Source of the DNA: Burkholderiales bacterium
GTDB taxonomy: Bacteria; Pseudomonadota; Gammaproteobacteria; Burkholderiales; Burkholderiaceae_C
DNA: 64,000 nucleotides
Direction: 5' to 3'
NCBI GenBank assembly: GCA_028868895.1
Contig: JAGWTP010000002.1
Location: 1-64,000 of the forward strand
Below the pieces are notes generated by a model that was not told the origin of the DNA, ran no database searches, and saw only the letters and a list, made by a program, of their open reading frames with translations. Positions 47,247-59,495 of the stretch are shown one piece after another; the first letter of the stretch is position 1; each line of letters starts with the position of its first letter. The translations under genes were made by a program, and so were the position numbers.

Positions 47247-48742
47247 CGCAGCCGATCCTGCCGATCCGCCACGAATGGGCGCTGTTCGACACGGCCGGCA
47301 CCCGGCGGATCGAGCAACGCGCCGCGGCCCCGCTGCCCGCGCACACGCTGATGCGCCGCGCCGGCGAGGCCGTGGCCCGGCTCGCGCTCGCGATCGCACC
47401 GCACGCGCAGCGCGTCTGGGTCGCGGCCGGACCCGGCAACAACGGCGGCGACGGGCTCGAGGCCGCGATCCACCTGTTGGGCTGGGGCAAGGCCGTCGAG
47501 ATCACGTTGCACGGCGATCCCGCAGCGCTTCCCGCCGACGCGCAGACGTCGCTGGCCCGCGCACAGGCCGCGGGAGTGCGCATCGGATCGGCATCCGTCG
47601 TGCCGAACGAACCACCGCAACTCGCGATCGACGCGCTGTTGGGCGTCGGCGCGAGCCGTGCGCCGCAGGGGGCCATTGCGGCGTGCATCCGTCAGTTGAA
47701 CGCGCTCGCCTGCCCGGTGGTCGCGGTCGACCTGCCTTCGGGCCTGCATGCGGGCACCGGCCAGCCGCTCGGCGACGCCTGCGTGATCGCCACTCACACC
47801 CTTGCGCTGCTCACGCTCAAGCCGGGGCTGTTCACCGGCGCCGGCCGCGACCACACCGGCCGGGTCTGGCTCGAAACGCTCGGTGTCGATGCCTCTGGCG
47901 AGTTGCCACAGGCCAGGCTGTCGGCAGTGACGCCGAACACTCCACTGGGGACGCGCCGGCACGCGCAGCACAAGGGCAGCTTCGGTGACGTGGCGGTGGT
48001 CGGCGGAGCGCGCGGCATGAGCGGGGCCGCGCTGCTCGCTGCCCGCGCAGCGCATGCCGCCGGCGCCGGACGGGTCTATGTCGAACTGCTCGACCCTGCG
48101 TCCGGAGCCGCCTTCGACCCGACGCGCCCGGAACTGATGTTTCGCCCCGGCTGGTCGCACAGCGCGCGCGACGTGTTGGCGCGCGCCACGGTCGTCTGCG
48201 GCTGCGGCGGCGACGACGCGGTGCGTGCGCCGCTGCCGCGCCTGCTCAGCGGCGCTGCGCGCCTGGTGCTCGACGCCGATGCGCTCAACGTCATCGCCGG
48301 CGACACGTCGCTGGCCACTCTGCTGCGTGCCCGTGCCCCGCGCGGCCTGGCGACGGTGCTCACACCGCATCCGCTGGAAGCCGCGCGGCTGTTGGCGTGC
48401 TCGACCAGCGAGGTGCAGGCCGACCGGTTGCGCTCGGCACGCGAGCTGGCCGACCGGTTCGACTGCGTGGTCGTGTTGAAGGGTTCGGGCAGCGTGATCG
48501 CCGCCAACGGCCAGGTGCCGCGCATCAACAGCACCGGCAATGCCGCACTCGCGACCGCCGGAACCGGTGACGTGCTGGCCGGCTGGCTCGCCGGGCGCTG
48601 GGCGCAGTCGCCGATCGGCCACGAGGCGGCAGCCGCATTCGAGGTCGCGTGCCGGGCGGTGGCCGAACATGGCGCTGCGGCCGAGCCGCAGCCATCGGGG
48701 CCGCTGCGCGCCGCCGACCTGATCGAGCGGCTGTACCGGTAA
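47243..48742 (+). CDS. nnr: Bifunctional NAD(P)HX epimerase/dehydratase
   Basis: It repairs hydrated NADH and NADPH. The 499-residue protein joins the N-terminal YjeF_N epimerase domain (VAAGPGNNGGDGLEAAIHLL near 58-76; VVAVDLPSGLHAGTG) to the C-terminal ribokinase-like dehydratase domain (HKGSFGDVAVVGGARGMSGA; final GNAALATAGTGDVLAGWLAG with the catalytic Asp). The length matches E. coli Nnr (YjeF). It overlaps the DadA-like gene by four bases (ATGA), linking cofactor repair to a flavin dehydrogenase unit. Confidence 0.94.
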   Translation: MTQPILPIRHEWALFDTAGTRRIEQRAAAPLPAHTLMRRAGEAVARLALAIAPHAQRVWVAAGPGNNGGDGLEAAIHLLGWGKAVEITLHGDPAALPADAQTSLARAQAAGVRIGSASVVPNEPPQLAIDALLGVGASRAPQGAIAACIRQLNALACPVVAVDLPSGLHAGTGQPLGDACVIATHTLALLTLKPGLFTGAGRDHTGRVWLETLGVDASGELPQARLSAVTPNTPLGTRRHAQHKGSFGDVAVVGGARGMSGAALLAARAAHAAGAGRVYVELLDPASGAAFDPTRPELMFRPGWSHSARDVLARATVVCGCGGDDAVRAPLPRLLSGAARLVLDADALNVIAGDTSLATLLRARAPRGLATVLTPHPLEAARLLACSTSEVQADRLRSARELADRFDCVVVLKGSGSVIAANGQVPRINSTGNAALATAGTGDVLAGWLAGRWAQSPIGHEAAAAFEVACRAVAEHGAAAEPQPSGPLRAADLIERLYR

Positions 48743-48757
48743 CCGTCGACCCGAAGC

Positions 48758-49666
48758 TCAACCGAGCGCGCGTCGCGCCTTGCCGGTCTCGAGCGTGCCC
48801 TGCGCGTTGCCGCTCATCGGCACGGTCTCGCCGGAGCGGTCGGACAGCGCGGCGAAGTTCAACGCCACCTGCTCGGCCGCATCGTCGGGCAGGCCGACGA
48901 AGATGCCCTGCGTCAGCGTGATGTGGGCGCTCTCGAACGCGCCGGCGCCGGCACACAGGATCGCGCGCGTCGGTGCGTCTTCGGCGACGAGCGCGAGCAG
49001 GCCCGGCGTCACCGCATCGGGCCGCAGCAACTCCAGCACGGCTTCGGGCATCAGGTTCTCGGTCATGCGGGTGGCGGCGGTCGGCGCCAGGCAGTTGACG
49101 CGGATGTCGTTCTTCGCGCCCTCGATCGACAGCGTTTGCATCAGCCCGACCAGCGCCATCTTCGCGGCGCCGTAGTTCGACTGGCCGAAATTGCCGTACA
49201 GACCACTCGACGACGTGGTCATCACGATGCGGCCGTAGTTCTGCGAGCGCATCGCGTCCCAGACCGCCTTGGTGCAGTTCACCGCGCCCATCAGGTGAAC
49301 CTCGACGACGAGCCGGAAGTCGTCGAGCGTCATCTTCGCGAAGCTCTTGTCGCGCAGGATGCCGGCGTTGTTGACGAGAATGTCGACGCGGCCCCAGGTC
49401 CGGAGCGTCTCGTCGATCATCGCCTGCACCGCTGCCGCATCGGTGACCGAGGCGCCGCTGGCGATCGCCTGGCCGCCCGCCGCGCGAATCTCGTCCACAA
49501 CCAATTGGGCCGCCTTGGGCGTGCCGCCCTTGCCGTCGAGCGTTCCGCCCAGGTCGTTGACCACCACCTTCGCACCGCGCGCCGCAAGAGCCAACGCGTG
49601 TTGCCGCCCGAGACCGCCGCCCGCGCCGGTCACCACGGCCACGCGGCCATCGAATCGAATCGTCAT
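48758..49666 (-). CDS. SDR family oxidoreductase, 3-hydroxyacyl-CoA dehydrogenase-like
   Basis: A 302-residue short-chain dehydrogenase. The cofactor motif is VVTGAGGGLGRQHALALAAR (11-30), followed by VNDLGGTLDG, which resembles the dehydrogenase part of peroxisomal multifunctional enzyme type 2 (17-beta-HSD4), NNAGILRDKSF, and the active site with Ser and YGAAK (SSSGLYGNFGQSNYGAAKMA). It may act on 3-hydroxyacyl-CoA or steroid-like substrates; not proved. The ATG at 49666 gives the family start. It lies between nnr and rnr on opposite-strand boundaries and appears monocistronic. Confidence 0.88.
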   Translation of the reverse strand: MTIRFDGRVAVVTGAGGGLGRQHALALAARGAKVVVNDLGGTLDGKGGTPKAAQLVVDEIRAAGGQAIASGASVTDAAAVQAMIDETLRTWGRVDILVNNAGILRDKSFAKMTLDDFRLVVEVHLMGAVNCTKAVWDAMRSQNYGRIVMTTSSSGLYGNFGQSNYGAAKMALVGLMQTLSIEGAKNDIRVNCLAPTAATRMTENLMPEAVLELLRPDAVTPGLLALVAEDAPTRAILCAGAGAFESAHITLTQGIFVGLPDDAAEQVALNFAALSDRSGETVPMSGNAQGTLETGKARRALG

Positions 49667-49704
49667 TGCTGTCCTGGTTCTCGGTTTGAAATGCGGCACG
49701 CGCC

Positions 49705-51975
49705 TCAGCGCCGACCCGACGACTTGCCCACGGTTCGGCCACGCGACTTGCGCGCCGCCGCCTTCGCGGCACGCACCGGGTGCGCCGAGCCCGCGGCCCC
49801 ACCGCGCGCTTTGCTCTTGGTCGCAGCCTTCACCGCGCGATCGGCTTCTTTCACCGCGGCCAACTCGCCGGCAGCAGCGGCGGCCGCGCCGCCCTTGTCA
49901 CGCCGCATGCGTGGAGCGGCGGCGTCGTCTTCATCGTCGCGCACCATGCGGAAGTCGATCTTGCGGCCGTCGAGGTCGACACGACTGACCTGCACGCGAA
50001 CGCGCGAACCCACCGCGTAGCGCACCCCGCTGCGCTCGCCGCGCAACTCCTGGCGGATCTCGTCGAAGCGGTAGTACTCGCCGCCGAGTTCGGTGATGTG
50101 CACCAGCCCTTCGACATACAGGCCGTCGAGCTGCACGAACAGGCCGAAGCTGGTGACCGCGCTGACGGTGCCGCCGTATTCCTCGCCGAGGTGCTCGCGC
50201 ATGTAGCGGCATTTGAGCCAGGCCTCGACGTCGCGCGAGGCCTCGTCGGCACGGCGTTCGTTGACGCTGCAGTGGATGCCGGCGACCTCCCACTTCTCTT
50301 CTTCGGCGGTCGCGGTGCGAACCGGCTTGGCGGTCTTGCGGTTCGAAGGCGCCGGGTTGCTCGCGCCGGTGACGAGGTGGTAGCGCTTGCCGCCCAGCAG
50401 CGCCTTGATGACGCGGTGCACGAGCAGGTCGGGGTAGCGGCGGATCGGACTCGTGAAGTGCGTGTAGGCCTCGTAGGCCAGCCCGAAGTGGCCACTGTTG
50501 ATGCCGGTGTAGACAGCTTGCTGCATCGAGCGCAGCAGCATGGTGTGGATCTGCAACGCATCCGGGCGGTCCTTGGTGGCCGCGGCGATCGCCTGGAACT
50601 CGCCCGGCTTCGGGTTGTCGCTGACGCTCAGGCCCAGGCCGAGTGCGCGCAGGTAGTTCTGCAGCAGCACCTTTTTCTCGGGTGTCGGCCCTTCGTGCAC
50701 TCGGTACAACGACGGGTGTTTGGCCAGCGCGATGAAATCGGCCGAGCAGACATTGGCCGCGAGCATCGCTTCTTCGATCAGCTTGTGGGCCTCGGTGCGC
50801 GTGCGTGGCACGATCTTCTCGATGCGGCCGTTCTCGTCGCAGACGATCTGTGTCTCGGTGGTCTCGAAGTCGATCGCGCCGCGCCGTGTGCGCTCCTTCA
50901 GCAGCGCGCGGTAGACCTCGTGCAGGTTCAGCAGGTCGGGCACGAGCGCCTTGCGCTTGGCCGCTTCCGGGCCGCGCGTGTTGGCCAATATGGCGGCCAC
51001 CTCGTTGTAGGTGAAGCGCGCCTGCGAACAGATGACCGCCGGGAAGAACTGGTAGGCGTGGATCTCGCCGGTGGCGGTGACGAGCATGTCGCACACCATC
51101 GCCAGGCGGTCTTCATTCGGGTTCAGCGAGCACAGGCCGTTCGAGAGCTTCTCGGGCAGCATCGGGATCACGCGCCGCGGGAAATAGACCGACGTGGCGC
51201 GCTCGTAGGCGTCGGCGTCGATCGGCTCGCCCGGCTTGACGTAGTGGCTCACGTCGGCAATCGCGACGATCAGGCGCCAGCCGTTGTTGGCCTTGACGCG
51301 ACCGGCGCTCTTGCCCACCACGGCCGGCTCGCAGTACACGGCGTCATCGAAATCGCGCGCGTCCTCGCCGTCGATGGTGACCAGCGCCACGTCGGTCAGG
51401 TCGATCCGGCCCTTGCGGTCGACCGCACGGATCTTGTCGGGCAGGCTCGCCGCCTGCGCCAGGGTCTCGGGCGAGAAGCGGTGCGGCACCTCGTACTTGC
51501 GCACCGCAATCTCGATCTCCATGCCCGGGTCGTCGATCTCGCCGAGCACCTCGGTCACGCGGCCCACCGGCTGCGAGTACATCGACGGCGATTCGGTCAA
51601 CTCGATCGCCACCACCTGCCCGGCCGTCGCATTGGCGATGGCGTTCTTCGGGACCAGGATGTCCTGCCCGTAGCGCTTGTCCTCCGGGGCGACCAGCCAG
51701 ACCCCGCTCTCGTGCAGCAGCCTGCCGATGATCGGCGCCTTGCGGCGCTCGAGGATCTCGAGCACGCGACCTTCGGGCCGGCCCTTGCGGTCGTAGCGAA
51801 CGATGCGTGCCTTGACGCGGTCGCCGTGCAGCACGGCGCGCATCTCCTGCTGGGACAGATAGAGGTCGGTCTGCCGATCGTCGCGCACGACGAAGCCATG
51901 GCCGTCGCGATGACCCTGCACCGTGCCCTCCACTTCGGCCATCAGTTCGGCGCCCACGGGGGTTGAATTTTTCAA
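49705..51975 (-). CDS. rnr: Ribonuclease R
   Basis: A processive 3'-5' exoribonuclease that degrades structured RNA and defective rRNA. The TTG at 51975 follows AAAGAGAAC and gives 756 residues; an ATG at 51942 is possible. The frame is open upstream, but that part lies on the antisense strand of tRNA-Leu and cannot be coding. The order is cold-shock/OB domains (VEGTVQGHRDGHGFVV near 15-30), the RNB catalytic domain with DGEDARDFDDAVY (202-214), an S1 domain (YGGTVSAVTSFGLFVQLDGL), and a Lys/Arg/Ala-rich tail of about 80 residues. The N-terminal helix-turn-helix found in E. coli RNase R seems absent. Confidence 0.93.
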   Translation of the reverse strand: MKNSTPVGAELMAEVEGTVQGHRDGHGFVVRDDRQTDLYLSQQEMRAVLHGDRVKARIVRYDRKGRPEGRVLEILERRKAPIIGRLLHESGVWLVAPEDKRYGQDILVPKNAIANATAGQVVAIELTESPSMYSQPVGRVTEVLGEIDDPGMEIEIAVRKYEVPHRFSPETLAQAASLPDKIRAVDRKGRIDLTDVALVTIDGEDARDFDDAVYCEPAVVGKSAGRVKANNGWRLIVAIADVSHYVKPGEPIDADAYERATSVYFPRRVIPMLPEKLSNGLCSLNPNEDRLAMVCDMLVTATGEIHAYQFFPAVICSQARFTYNEVAAILANTRGPEAAKRKALVPDLLNLHEVYRALLKERTRRGAIDFETTETQIVCDENGRIEKIVPRTRTEAHKLIEEAMLAANVCSADFIALAKHPSLYRVHEGPTPEKKVLLQNYLRALGLGLSVSDNPKPGEFQAIAAATKDRPDALQIHTMLLRSMQQAVYTGINSGHFGLAYEAYTHFTSPIRRYPDLLVHRVIKALLGGKRYHLVTGASNPAPSNRKTAKPVRTATAEEEKWEVAGIHCSVNERRADEASRDVEAWLKCRYMREHLGEEYGGTVSAVTSFGLFVQLDGLYVEGLVHITELGGEYYRFDEIRQELRGERSGVRYAVGSRVRVQVSRVDLDGRKIDFRMVRDDEDDAAAPRMRRDKGGAAAAAAGELAAVKEADRAVKAATKSKARGGAAGSAHPVRAAKAAARKSRGRTVGKSSGRR

Positions 51976-51998
51976 TGTGTTCTCTTTGATGATATAGT
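51970..51998 (+). promoter_or_regulatory. Promoter of tRNA-Leu
   Basis: TATAGT (51993-51998) lies about 18 bases before the tRNA, with a poor -35 match, TTTCAA (51970-51975), 17 bases upstream. The element lies in the 40-base gap that also contains the rnr start on the other strand. Confidence 0.45.
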
Positions 51999-52015
51999 CC
52001 AAGACTTCCTGAAAT

Positions 52016-52100
<85 letters not shown>

Positions 52101-52119
52101 AGACAGATGCATGTTGAAT

Positions 52120-52149
52120 GAAGGCCGCTCACGCGGCCTTCGTCGTTTT
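52120..52149 (+). terminator. Terminator after tRNA-Leu
   Basis: GAAGGCCGC (52120-52128), loop TCAC, GCGGCCTTC (52133-52141), then GTCGTTTT. A 9-bp perfect stem with a short T-run, 20 bases after the tRNA, before the convergent phosphoribosyltransferase gene. Confidence 0.7.
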
Positions 52150-52187
52150 CGGGTGAGGTTTAGGAGCGGGGATTCCGGTCGTCGCGG

Positions 52188-52709
52188 TCAGATGACGAAC
52201 TTCTTCGCCAGCGCGTCCGGGCGCATGTCGTCGTACTCCTCGAAAGGCTGATGGATCCACGGGCTGGTCGGCAGCATCTCGACGAAATAGTCGGGCGTGT
52301 AGCTCGATACCCCCTTGTTCCAGATCACGGCAGAGCGCAGTTCGCTGATCGACGGCATGCCGCGCAGCCGGTCGACCACCGCGCGCAGCGTCACGCCCGA
52401 GTCCGACAGGTCGTCGACCAGCAGCACCCGGCCCGCCAGTTCGCCGCGCGGCATCGTGATGTACTTGGCCATGTCGAGCCGGCCTTGGATCGTGCCGGCC
52501 TCGGCTCGGTACGAACTGGTCGACATGATCGCCAGCGGTTTGTCGAACACCCGCGAGATCACGTCGCCCGGGCGCATGCCGCCGCGGGCGAGGCACAGGA
52601 TCTGGTCGAACTCCCAGCCCGAACCGGCGATCTTCAGCGCCAGACGCTCGATGAGCATGTGGTACTCGTCCCAACTCACGTAGAGGTGTTTGCCATCGTC
52701 GGTCAGCAT
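52188..52709 (-). CDS. Purine-type phosphoribosyltransferase
   Basis: A type I PRTase of 173 residues, related to xanthine/hypoxanthine (Gpt-like) salvage enzymes. The PRPP-binding signature is VLLVDDLSDSGVTLRAVVDR (about 95-114), and LCLARGGMRPGDVISRVF (about 38-55) forms the other PRPP loop. It lies 80 bases after purA on the same strand, which supports a role in purine salvage. The exact base (hypoxanthine, guanine or xanthine) cannot be decided. Confidence 0.88.
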   Translation of the reverse strand: MLTDDGKHLYVSWDEYHMLIERLALKIAGSGWEFDQILCLARGGMRPGDVISRVFDKPLAIMSTSSYRAEAGTIQGRLDMAKYITMPRGELAGRVLLVDDLSDSGVTLRAVVDRLRGMPSISELRSAVIWNKGVSSYTPDYFVEMLPTSPWIHQPFEEYDDMRPDALAKKFVI

Positions 52710-52789
52710 GCGAGGAATCCTTCGAACTCAGGGTGTTGGACGCGTGGTTGAACGGCGTCGCGCTTGCGAGCGCCGAGAGATGGCGTGGT

Positions 52790-54199
<1,410 letters not shown>

Positions 54200-55363
54200 T
54201 CACAGCGCGCGCACCGTCCATTGGCCGGCCGCCAGCACCAGTTCGCGATCGCAGTCGAACTCCTGCGCTTCATGCTCATGACCGGGCAGCACCCGCACCA
54301 CCGTCTCGCCCTGCTCGCGCAACCGCCGCACGCTCGTGCGCAACCCGGTGTCTTCGGCCCAGGGCGCGCGGATGGCGGCGTGCAAGGGCCGCGCCGGCGC
54401 GATCACCGCGAGCGCCTTCACGTCGAGACTGAAACCCACTGCGGGGCGATTGCGGCCGAAGGCCGCACCGACCTCGTCATACCGTCCTCCACGGGCCACC
54501 GCGTCGGGCGAACCTAGCGCGAACACGGCGAAGCGCACCCCGCTGTAGTAGCCGTTGCCACCGGTGTCGGCGAGGTCGAATCCGATCTTCACGTCAGGGT
54601 GCGACTGGCCGACTTGCTGCGCCAATGACTCGAGGTCGTCGAGCGCCGCCTGAACCAACGGCCGCGGGGGCAACTCGCGCCGCGCGGCATCGATGGTCTC
54701 GGGGCCACCGTACAGTGTGACCAGGCACTGCAAGGCGCGCCGCGTTGCATCGGGGAATGCACGGGAAAGATCCCGCAGCGTGGCGGCATCCTTCGCGGCG
54801 AGTGCCGTATACACCTCACCGAGTTGCTCGGCGCTCACCATCACGCCGGCCAGCACGCCGCGCACGATGCGGGCATCGCCAAGGTCGAGCACCATGGTCG
54901 ACAGCCCGGCACCACGCAGGCAGTCCAGCGCCATGTCCAGCACTTCAAGGTCCGCCTCCAGACCGGCATGGCCGTAGATTTCGGCGCCGAACTGCAGCGG
55001 TTCGCGGGTCGAATGCAGGCCCGAAGGCAGTGCGTGCAACACCGGGCCGCAGTAGCACAGGCGGGTCACGCCCACGCGGTTGAGCAGGTGCGCATCGATG
55101 CGCGCAACCTGCGGCGTGCTGTCGGCGCGCACGCCGAGCGTGCGCCCACTGAGCTGATCGACGAGCTTGAAGGTCTTCAGGTCGAGTGCACGTCCGGTAC
55201 CGGACAGCAGCGACTCGATGTACTCGAGCAGCGGCGGCATCACCAACTCGCAACCGTAGCCGCGGGCCACGTCGACCAGTCTGCGACGCAACTCTTCGAT
55301 GTGCCGGGCCTGCGCCGGAAGTACGTCGGCAAGGTGCTCGGGCAGCAGCCAAGCAGATGACAT
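54200..55363 (-). CDS. hisZ: ATP phosphoribosyltransferase regulatory subunit HisZ
   Basis: A HisRS paralogue without tRNA charging activity. It pairs with short-form HisG and gives it histidine feedback. The 387-residue protein begins with [18 protein letters not shown] and has [30 protein letters not shown] (class II motif 2-like) and [20 protein letters not shown]. Later segments lack the HisRS anticodon-binding domain. It implies a short HisG elsewhere in the genome. The true hisS is at 62.7-64 kb in this window, giving a direct comparison. Confidence 0.95.
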   Translation of the reverse strand: MSSAWLLPEHLADVLPAQARHIEELRRRLVDVARGYGCELVMPPLLEYIESLLSGTGRALDLKTFKLVDQLSGRTLGVRADSTPQVARIDAHLLNRVGVTRLCYCGPVLHALPSGLHSTREPLQFGAEIYGHAGLEADLEVLDMALDCLRGAGLSTMVLDLGDARIVRGVLAGVMVSAEQLGEVYTALAAKDAATLRDLSRAFPDATRRALQCLVTLYGGPETIDAARRELPPRPLVQAALDDLESLAQQVGQSHPDVKIGFDLADTGGNGYYSGVRFAVFALGSPDAVARGGRYDEVGAAFGRNRPAVGFSLDVKALAVIAPARPLHAAIRAPWAEDTGLRTSVRRLREQGETVVRVLPGHEHEAQEFDCDRELVLAAGQWTVRAL

Positions 55364-55391
55364 GAGAAAAGCGCCGGGGATTAAAAGCGAG

Positions 55392-55397
55392 ATTGTA
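55392..55397 (-). promoter_or_regulatory. Likely -10 box of hisZ
   Basis: The minus strand reads GGTACAATCTC, with TACAAT about 29 bases before the hisZ ATG. No good -35 box is seen. The 64-base gap after the DUF2065 gene is the only sizeable break in this part of the cluster. Confidence 0.4.
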
Positions 55398-55427
55398 CCG
55401 GCGCGTCTGTGGCCGCCGGCACCCTGC

Positions 55428-55634
55428 TCAGGACACGAAGTAGACGAGCATTGCCAGCCCGGCGAGCATGCTGCTCAGGCCGATGAAGCGGATCTGCCCG
55501 TCGCTCAGTTGCATGGCCCGCTCGAAAACACGGCGCCAATGTGCCGGGCTGATGAAGGGCAGCAACCCTTCGACCAGGAGCATCAGCGCGAACGCGCCGA
55601 ACAACAGATCGGCGAGGCTGGCCGCCGAGCCCAA
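55428..55634 (-). CDS. DUF2065 small membrane protein
   Basis: A 68-residue protein with two hydrophobic helices (about 8-28 and 50-66) and the family pattern [20 protein letters not shown] and [19 protein letters not shown]2065 genes commonly follow hflC in Beta- and Gammaproteobacteria; the function is not established. It ends four bases of spacer from hflC and is probably co-transcribed with it. Confidence 0.88.
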   Translation of the reverse strand: MGSAASLADLLFGAFALMLLVEGLLPFISPAHWRRVFERAMQLSDGQIRFIGLSSMLAGLAMLVYFVS

Positions 55635-55637
55635 GGT

Positions 55638-56549
55638 TTACTTCTTCGCGCGCGGTGCGGGCGCCGCGGGGATCACGGGGGCCACCGACGCGCCGCGCAT
55701 GGCCTGGAAGAACTCGCTGCTCGGATCGACCACCATCACGTCCGACTTGGTCTTGAAACTCGCGCGATAGGCCTCGAGGCTGCGGTAGAACTTTGCAAAT
55801 TGCGGGTCACGACCGAACGCGTCGGAGAAGATTGCCGTGGCCTTGGCGTCGCCTTCACCCTTGATCTTTTGTGCGTCGCGATACGCCTCGGCAACGATCA
55901 CTTCGCGCTGGCGGTCCGCGTCGGCGCGGATCTTCTCGCCTTCGGCGGCGCCGGTCGAGCGCAACTGGTTCGCGACCTGCTGGCGCTCCGAGCGCATGCG
56001 GCTGTAGATCGAGTCGGTGATGTTGGCGACGAAATCGACCCGCTTGATGCGCACGTCGAGAATCTCGATGCCGAACGACTTGGCTTCATCGGTCAGGCGG
56101 GCACGCACGTCCTGCATCACCTTGTCGCGGCCGCTGGACAGCACCTCGCCCACCGTGCGCTTGGTGACCTCTTCGTTGAACGCCGCATGCACGATCGGGC
56201 TCAGGCGCGTCTCCAAACCCCGCATGTCGGAGCCGTTGTTGCGTATGAACTGGCGCGGGTCGGTGATGCGCCACTTCACCAGCCAGTCGATCACCAGGCT
56301 CTTCTTTTCAGCGGTGAAGATCGGCCTCGTTTCGTTGCTGTCCAGCGTCTGGATGCGACGGTCGAGGAACACGACATTCTGGAACGGCGGCGGCAACTTC
56401 CAGTTGAGCCCGGGCTTCTGGATCACTTCCTTGATCTCACCGAGCGCGTAGACCACGGCCACCTGGCGCTGATCGACCACGAACAATGTGGACGACAGCA
56501 CCAGCAGCACCAGCAACGCGGCGCCGACCATCAGGACAATTCGATTCAT
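55638..56549 (-). CDS. hflC: FtsH modulator HflC
   Basis: A SPFH/band-7 protein that assembles with HflK into a large cage around FtsH. The 303-residue protein has one N-terminal membrane segment (IVLMVGAALLVLLVLSSTLF) and the SPFH domain from VVDQRQVAVVYALGEIKEVI. A coiled-coil region rich in Ala/Glu follows (RADADRQREVIVAEAYRDAQ). The C-terminus is periplasmic by family topology. GGAGAAC precedes the ATG. It is next to hflK. Confidence 0.96.
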   Translation of the reverse strand: MNRIVLMVGAALLVLLVLSSTLFVVDQRQVAVVYALGEIKEVIQKPGLNWKLPPPFQNVVFLDRRIQTLDSNETRPIFTAEKKSLVIDWLVKWRITDPRQFIRNNGSDMRGLETRLSPIVHAAFNEEVTKRTVGEVLSSGRDKVMQDVRARLTDEAKSFGIEILDVRIKRVDFVANITDSIYSRMRSERQQVANQLRSTGAAEGEKIRADADRQREVIVAEAYRDAQKIKGEGDAKATAIFSDAFGRDPQFAKFYRSLEAYRASFKTKSDVMVVDPSSEFFQAMRGASVAPVIPAAPAPRAKK

Positions 56550-56569
56550 GTTGTAGTTCTCCGTGCGGC

Positions 56570-57822
56570 TCAGCGACCGTCGCGGTCACGGCTGCGCAGG
56601 TTGTCGCGCGAGCGCACATCGACGGCGCCGGGCGCCGGCGTGGTCTCGGTCGGTGGCGCAACCGGTGTGGCTGCGGCCGGCACCGGTGCCGCCGCCTGTT
56701 GCAGCAACTTGTCGAGCGGCAGGTACAACAGGTTCGAGTTGTTGCGGGTGTCGACCAGCACCTTGCTCACGTTGCTGTAGACCTGCTGCATCGTGTCGAT
56801 GTACATGCGTTCGCGGGTCACCGCCGGTGCCTTCTGGTATTCGGTCAGCACGCTGCTGAAACGCTGCGCGTCGCCTTCGGCCTGCGACACCACGCGCGAC
56901 TTGTAGCCCTGCGCTTCCTCGCGCAGGCGTGCCGCGGTGCCTTGCGCCTTCGGGATCACGTCGCTGGCATAGGCGAGACCCTCTTTCTTGAGCCGGTCGC
57001 CGTCCTGACCGGCCTTCAAGGTGTCTTCGAACGCGGCCTGCACCTGCTCGGGCGGCTCCACGCTTTGCAGATTGACGTTGACGACGAGGATCCCCGCCTT
57101 GAGACGGTCGAGCTGGTTCTGTACCGACTTGACAAGGTCGGCCGCGATCGCATCGCGCTGCTCATACAGCACCGAATCGATCTTGCTCTTGCCGACGATC
57201 TCGCGCACTGCCGACTCGGCGGCCAGCGTCACGGCCTCCTCGGGGTCGCGGTTCTCGAACAGGAACGCGCGCGCGTCTTTCAGGCGGTACTGCACCGTGA
57301 AACGGATGTCGACGATGTTCTCGTCCTGCGTCAGCATCGACGAGTCGCGCAGCCCGGTGGCCGCGATCACCGCGCTGCGACCCACTTCACGCGAACGCAA
57401 CTGCGTGAAGTTGACCGTCTCGTTGGCCTGGAACGGATACGGCATGCGCCACTGGAAGCCGGCATCGACCGTGTGGCTGTACTTGCCGAACGACGTGACC
57501 ACCGCCTGCTGGCCTTCCTGAACGATGAAGAAGCCGCTGCCGAGCCAGATCAGCACCACCACGCCGGCGATCAATGCGGCGCCGATGCCGGCATTCTTCA
57601 TGTCGGGCTGGAAGCTCGGGCCGCCGCCACCATCGCCGGAACCGCCGTTGCGTGGTCCGCCGCCCTTGCGCCCGAACAGGCCAGTGAGCTTGCGGTTGAA
57701 ATCGCGCCACAGCTCGTCGAGGTCGGGCGGCCCATCGCCTCGCCCGCCGGCGTTCAGGATCCAGCCGACCGCGCGCGCGCGCAGGCGGGCGAATCGGTGC
57801 TCGGTAGTCGAATGGCTCATGG

Positions 57823-57826
<4 letters not shown>
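56570..57826 (-). CDS. hflK: FtsH modulator HflK
   Basis: The partner of HflC in the FtsH-regulating complex. The 418-residue protein has a Gly/Arg-rich cytoplasmic N-terminus (PPDLDELWRDFNRKLTGLFG, GGPRNGGSGDGGGG), one membrane segment (AGIGAALIAGVVVLIWLGSG), the SPFH domain (IVQEGQQAVVTSFGKYSHTV), coiled-coil and an Ala/Pro-rich tail. The ATG at 57826 overlaps the hflX stop (ATGA); the second ATG at 57820 is possible. Confidence 0.96.
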
Positions 57827-59100
<1,274 letters not shown>

Positions 59101-59125
59101 GGTGCGAGGCGTCGGGGGATGATGC

Positions 59126-59371
59126 TCAAGCCGCCGGCTCGGCCGGTTCGGAGGCGTGGAAGTTCACCGCCCGGCCCGGCACGACCGTAGATATCGCGTG
59201 CTTGTAGACCATCTGCGTCACCGTATTGCGCAGCAGCACCACGTACTGATCGAAAGACTCGATGTGGCCCTGTAATTTGATCCCGTTGACAAGGTAGATC
59301 GAAACCGGAACGTGCTCCTTGCGCAGCAGGTTCAGGAACGGGTCTTGTAGAAGTTGCCCTTTGTTGCTCAC
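59126..59371 (-). CDS. hfq: RNA chaperone Hfq
   Basis: A hexameric Sm-like protein pairing small RNAs with mRNAs. The 81-residue protein has the conserved Sm1 ([40 protein letters not shown]) and Sm2 ([20 protein letters not shown]) motifs. Its C-terminal tail is short and acidic ([13 protein letters not shown]), much shorter than in E. coli, as in other Betaproteobacteria. The start is GTG with GGAGA upstream. It lies between der and hflX. Confidence 0.98.
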   Translation of the reverse strand: MSNKGQLLQDPFLNLLRKEHVPVSIYLVNGIKLQGHIESFDQYVVLLRNTVTQMVYKHAISTVVPGRAVNFHASEPAEPAA

Positions 59372-59495
59372 GATATTCTCCGTGATGAAAGTTCGGAAGT
59401 TTTCACGTTAACACAGCGATGCCGCCGTACCGAGGATTTGCAGCAATGTCCCCAGGCGGCGATTCCTCGCGCCGCCACGACCAGCGCAGCGGTCG

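Noticed and set aside
54200-55363. Second histidyl-tRNA synthetase
   Set aside because: It lacks the anticodon-binding domain and has HisZ-type motifs; the real hisS is at 62698-64000.
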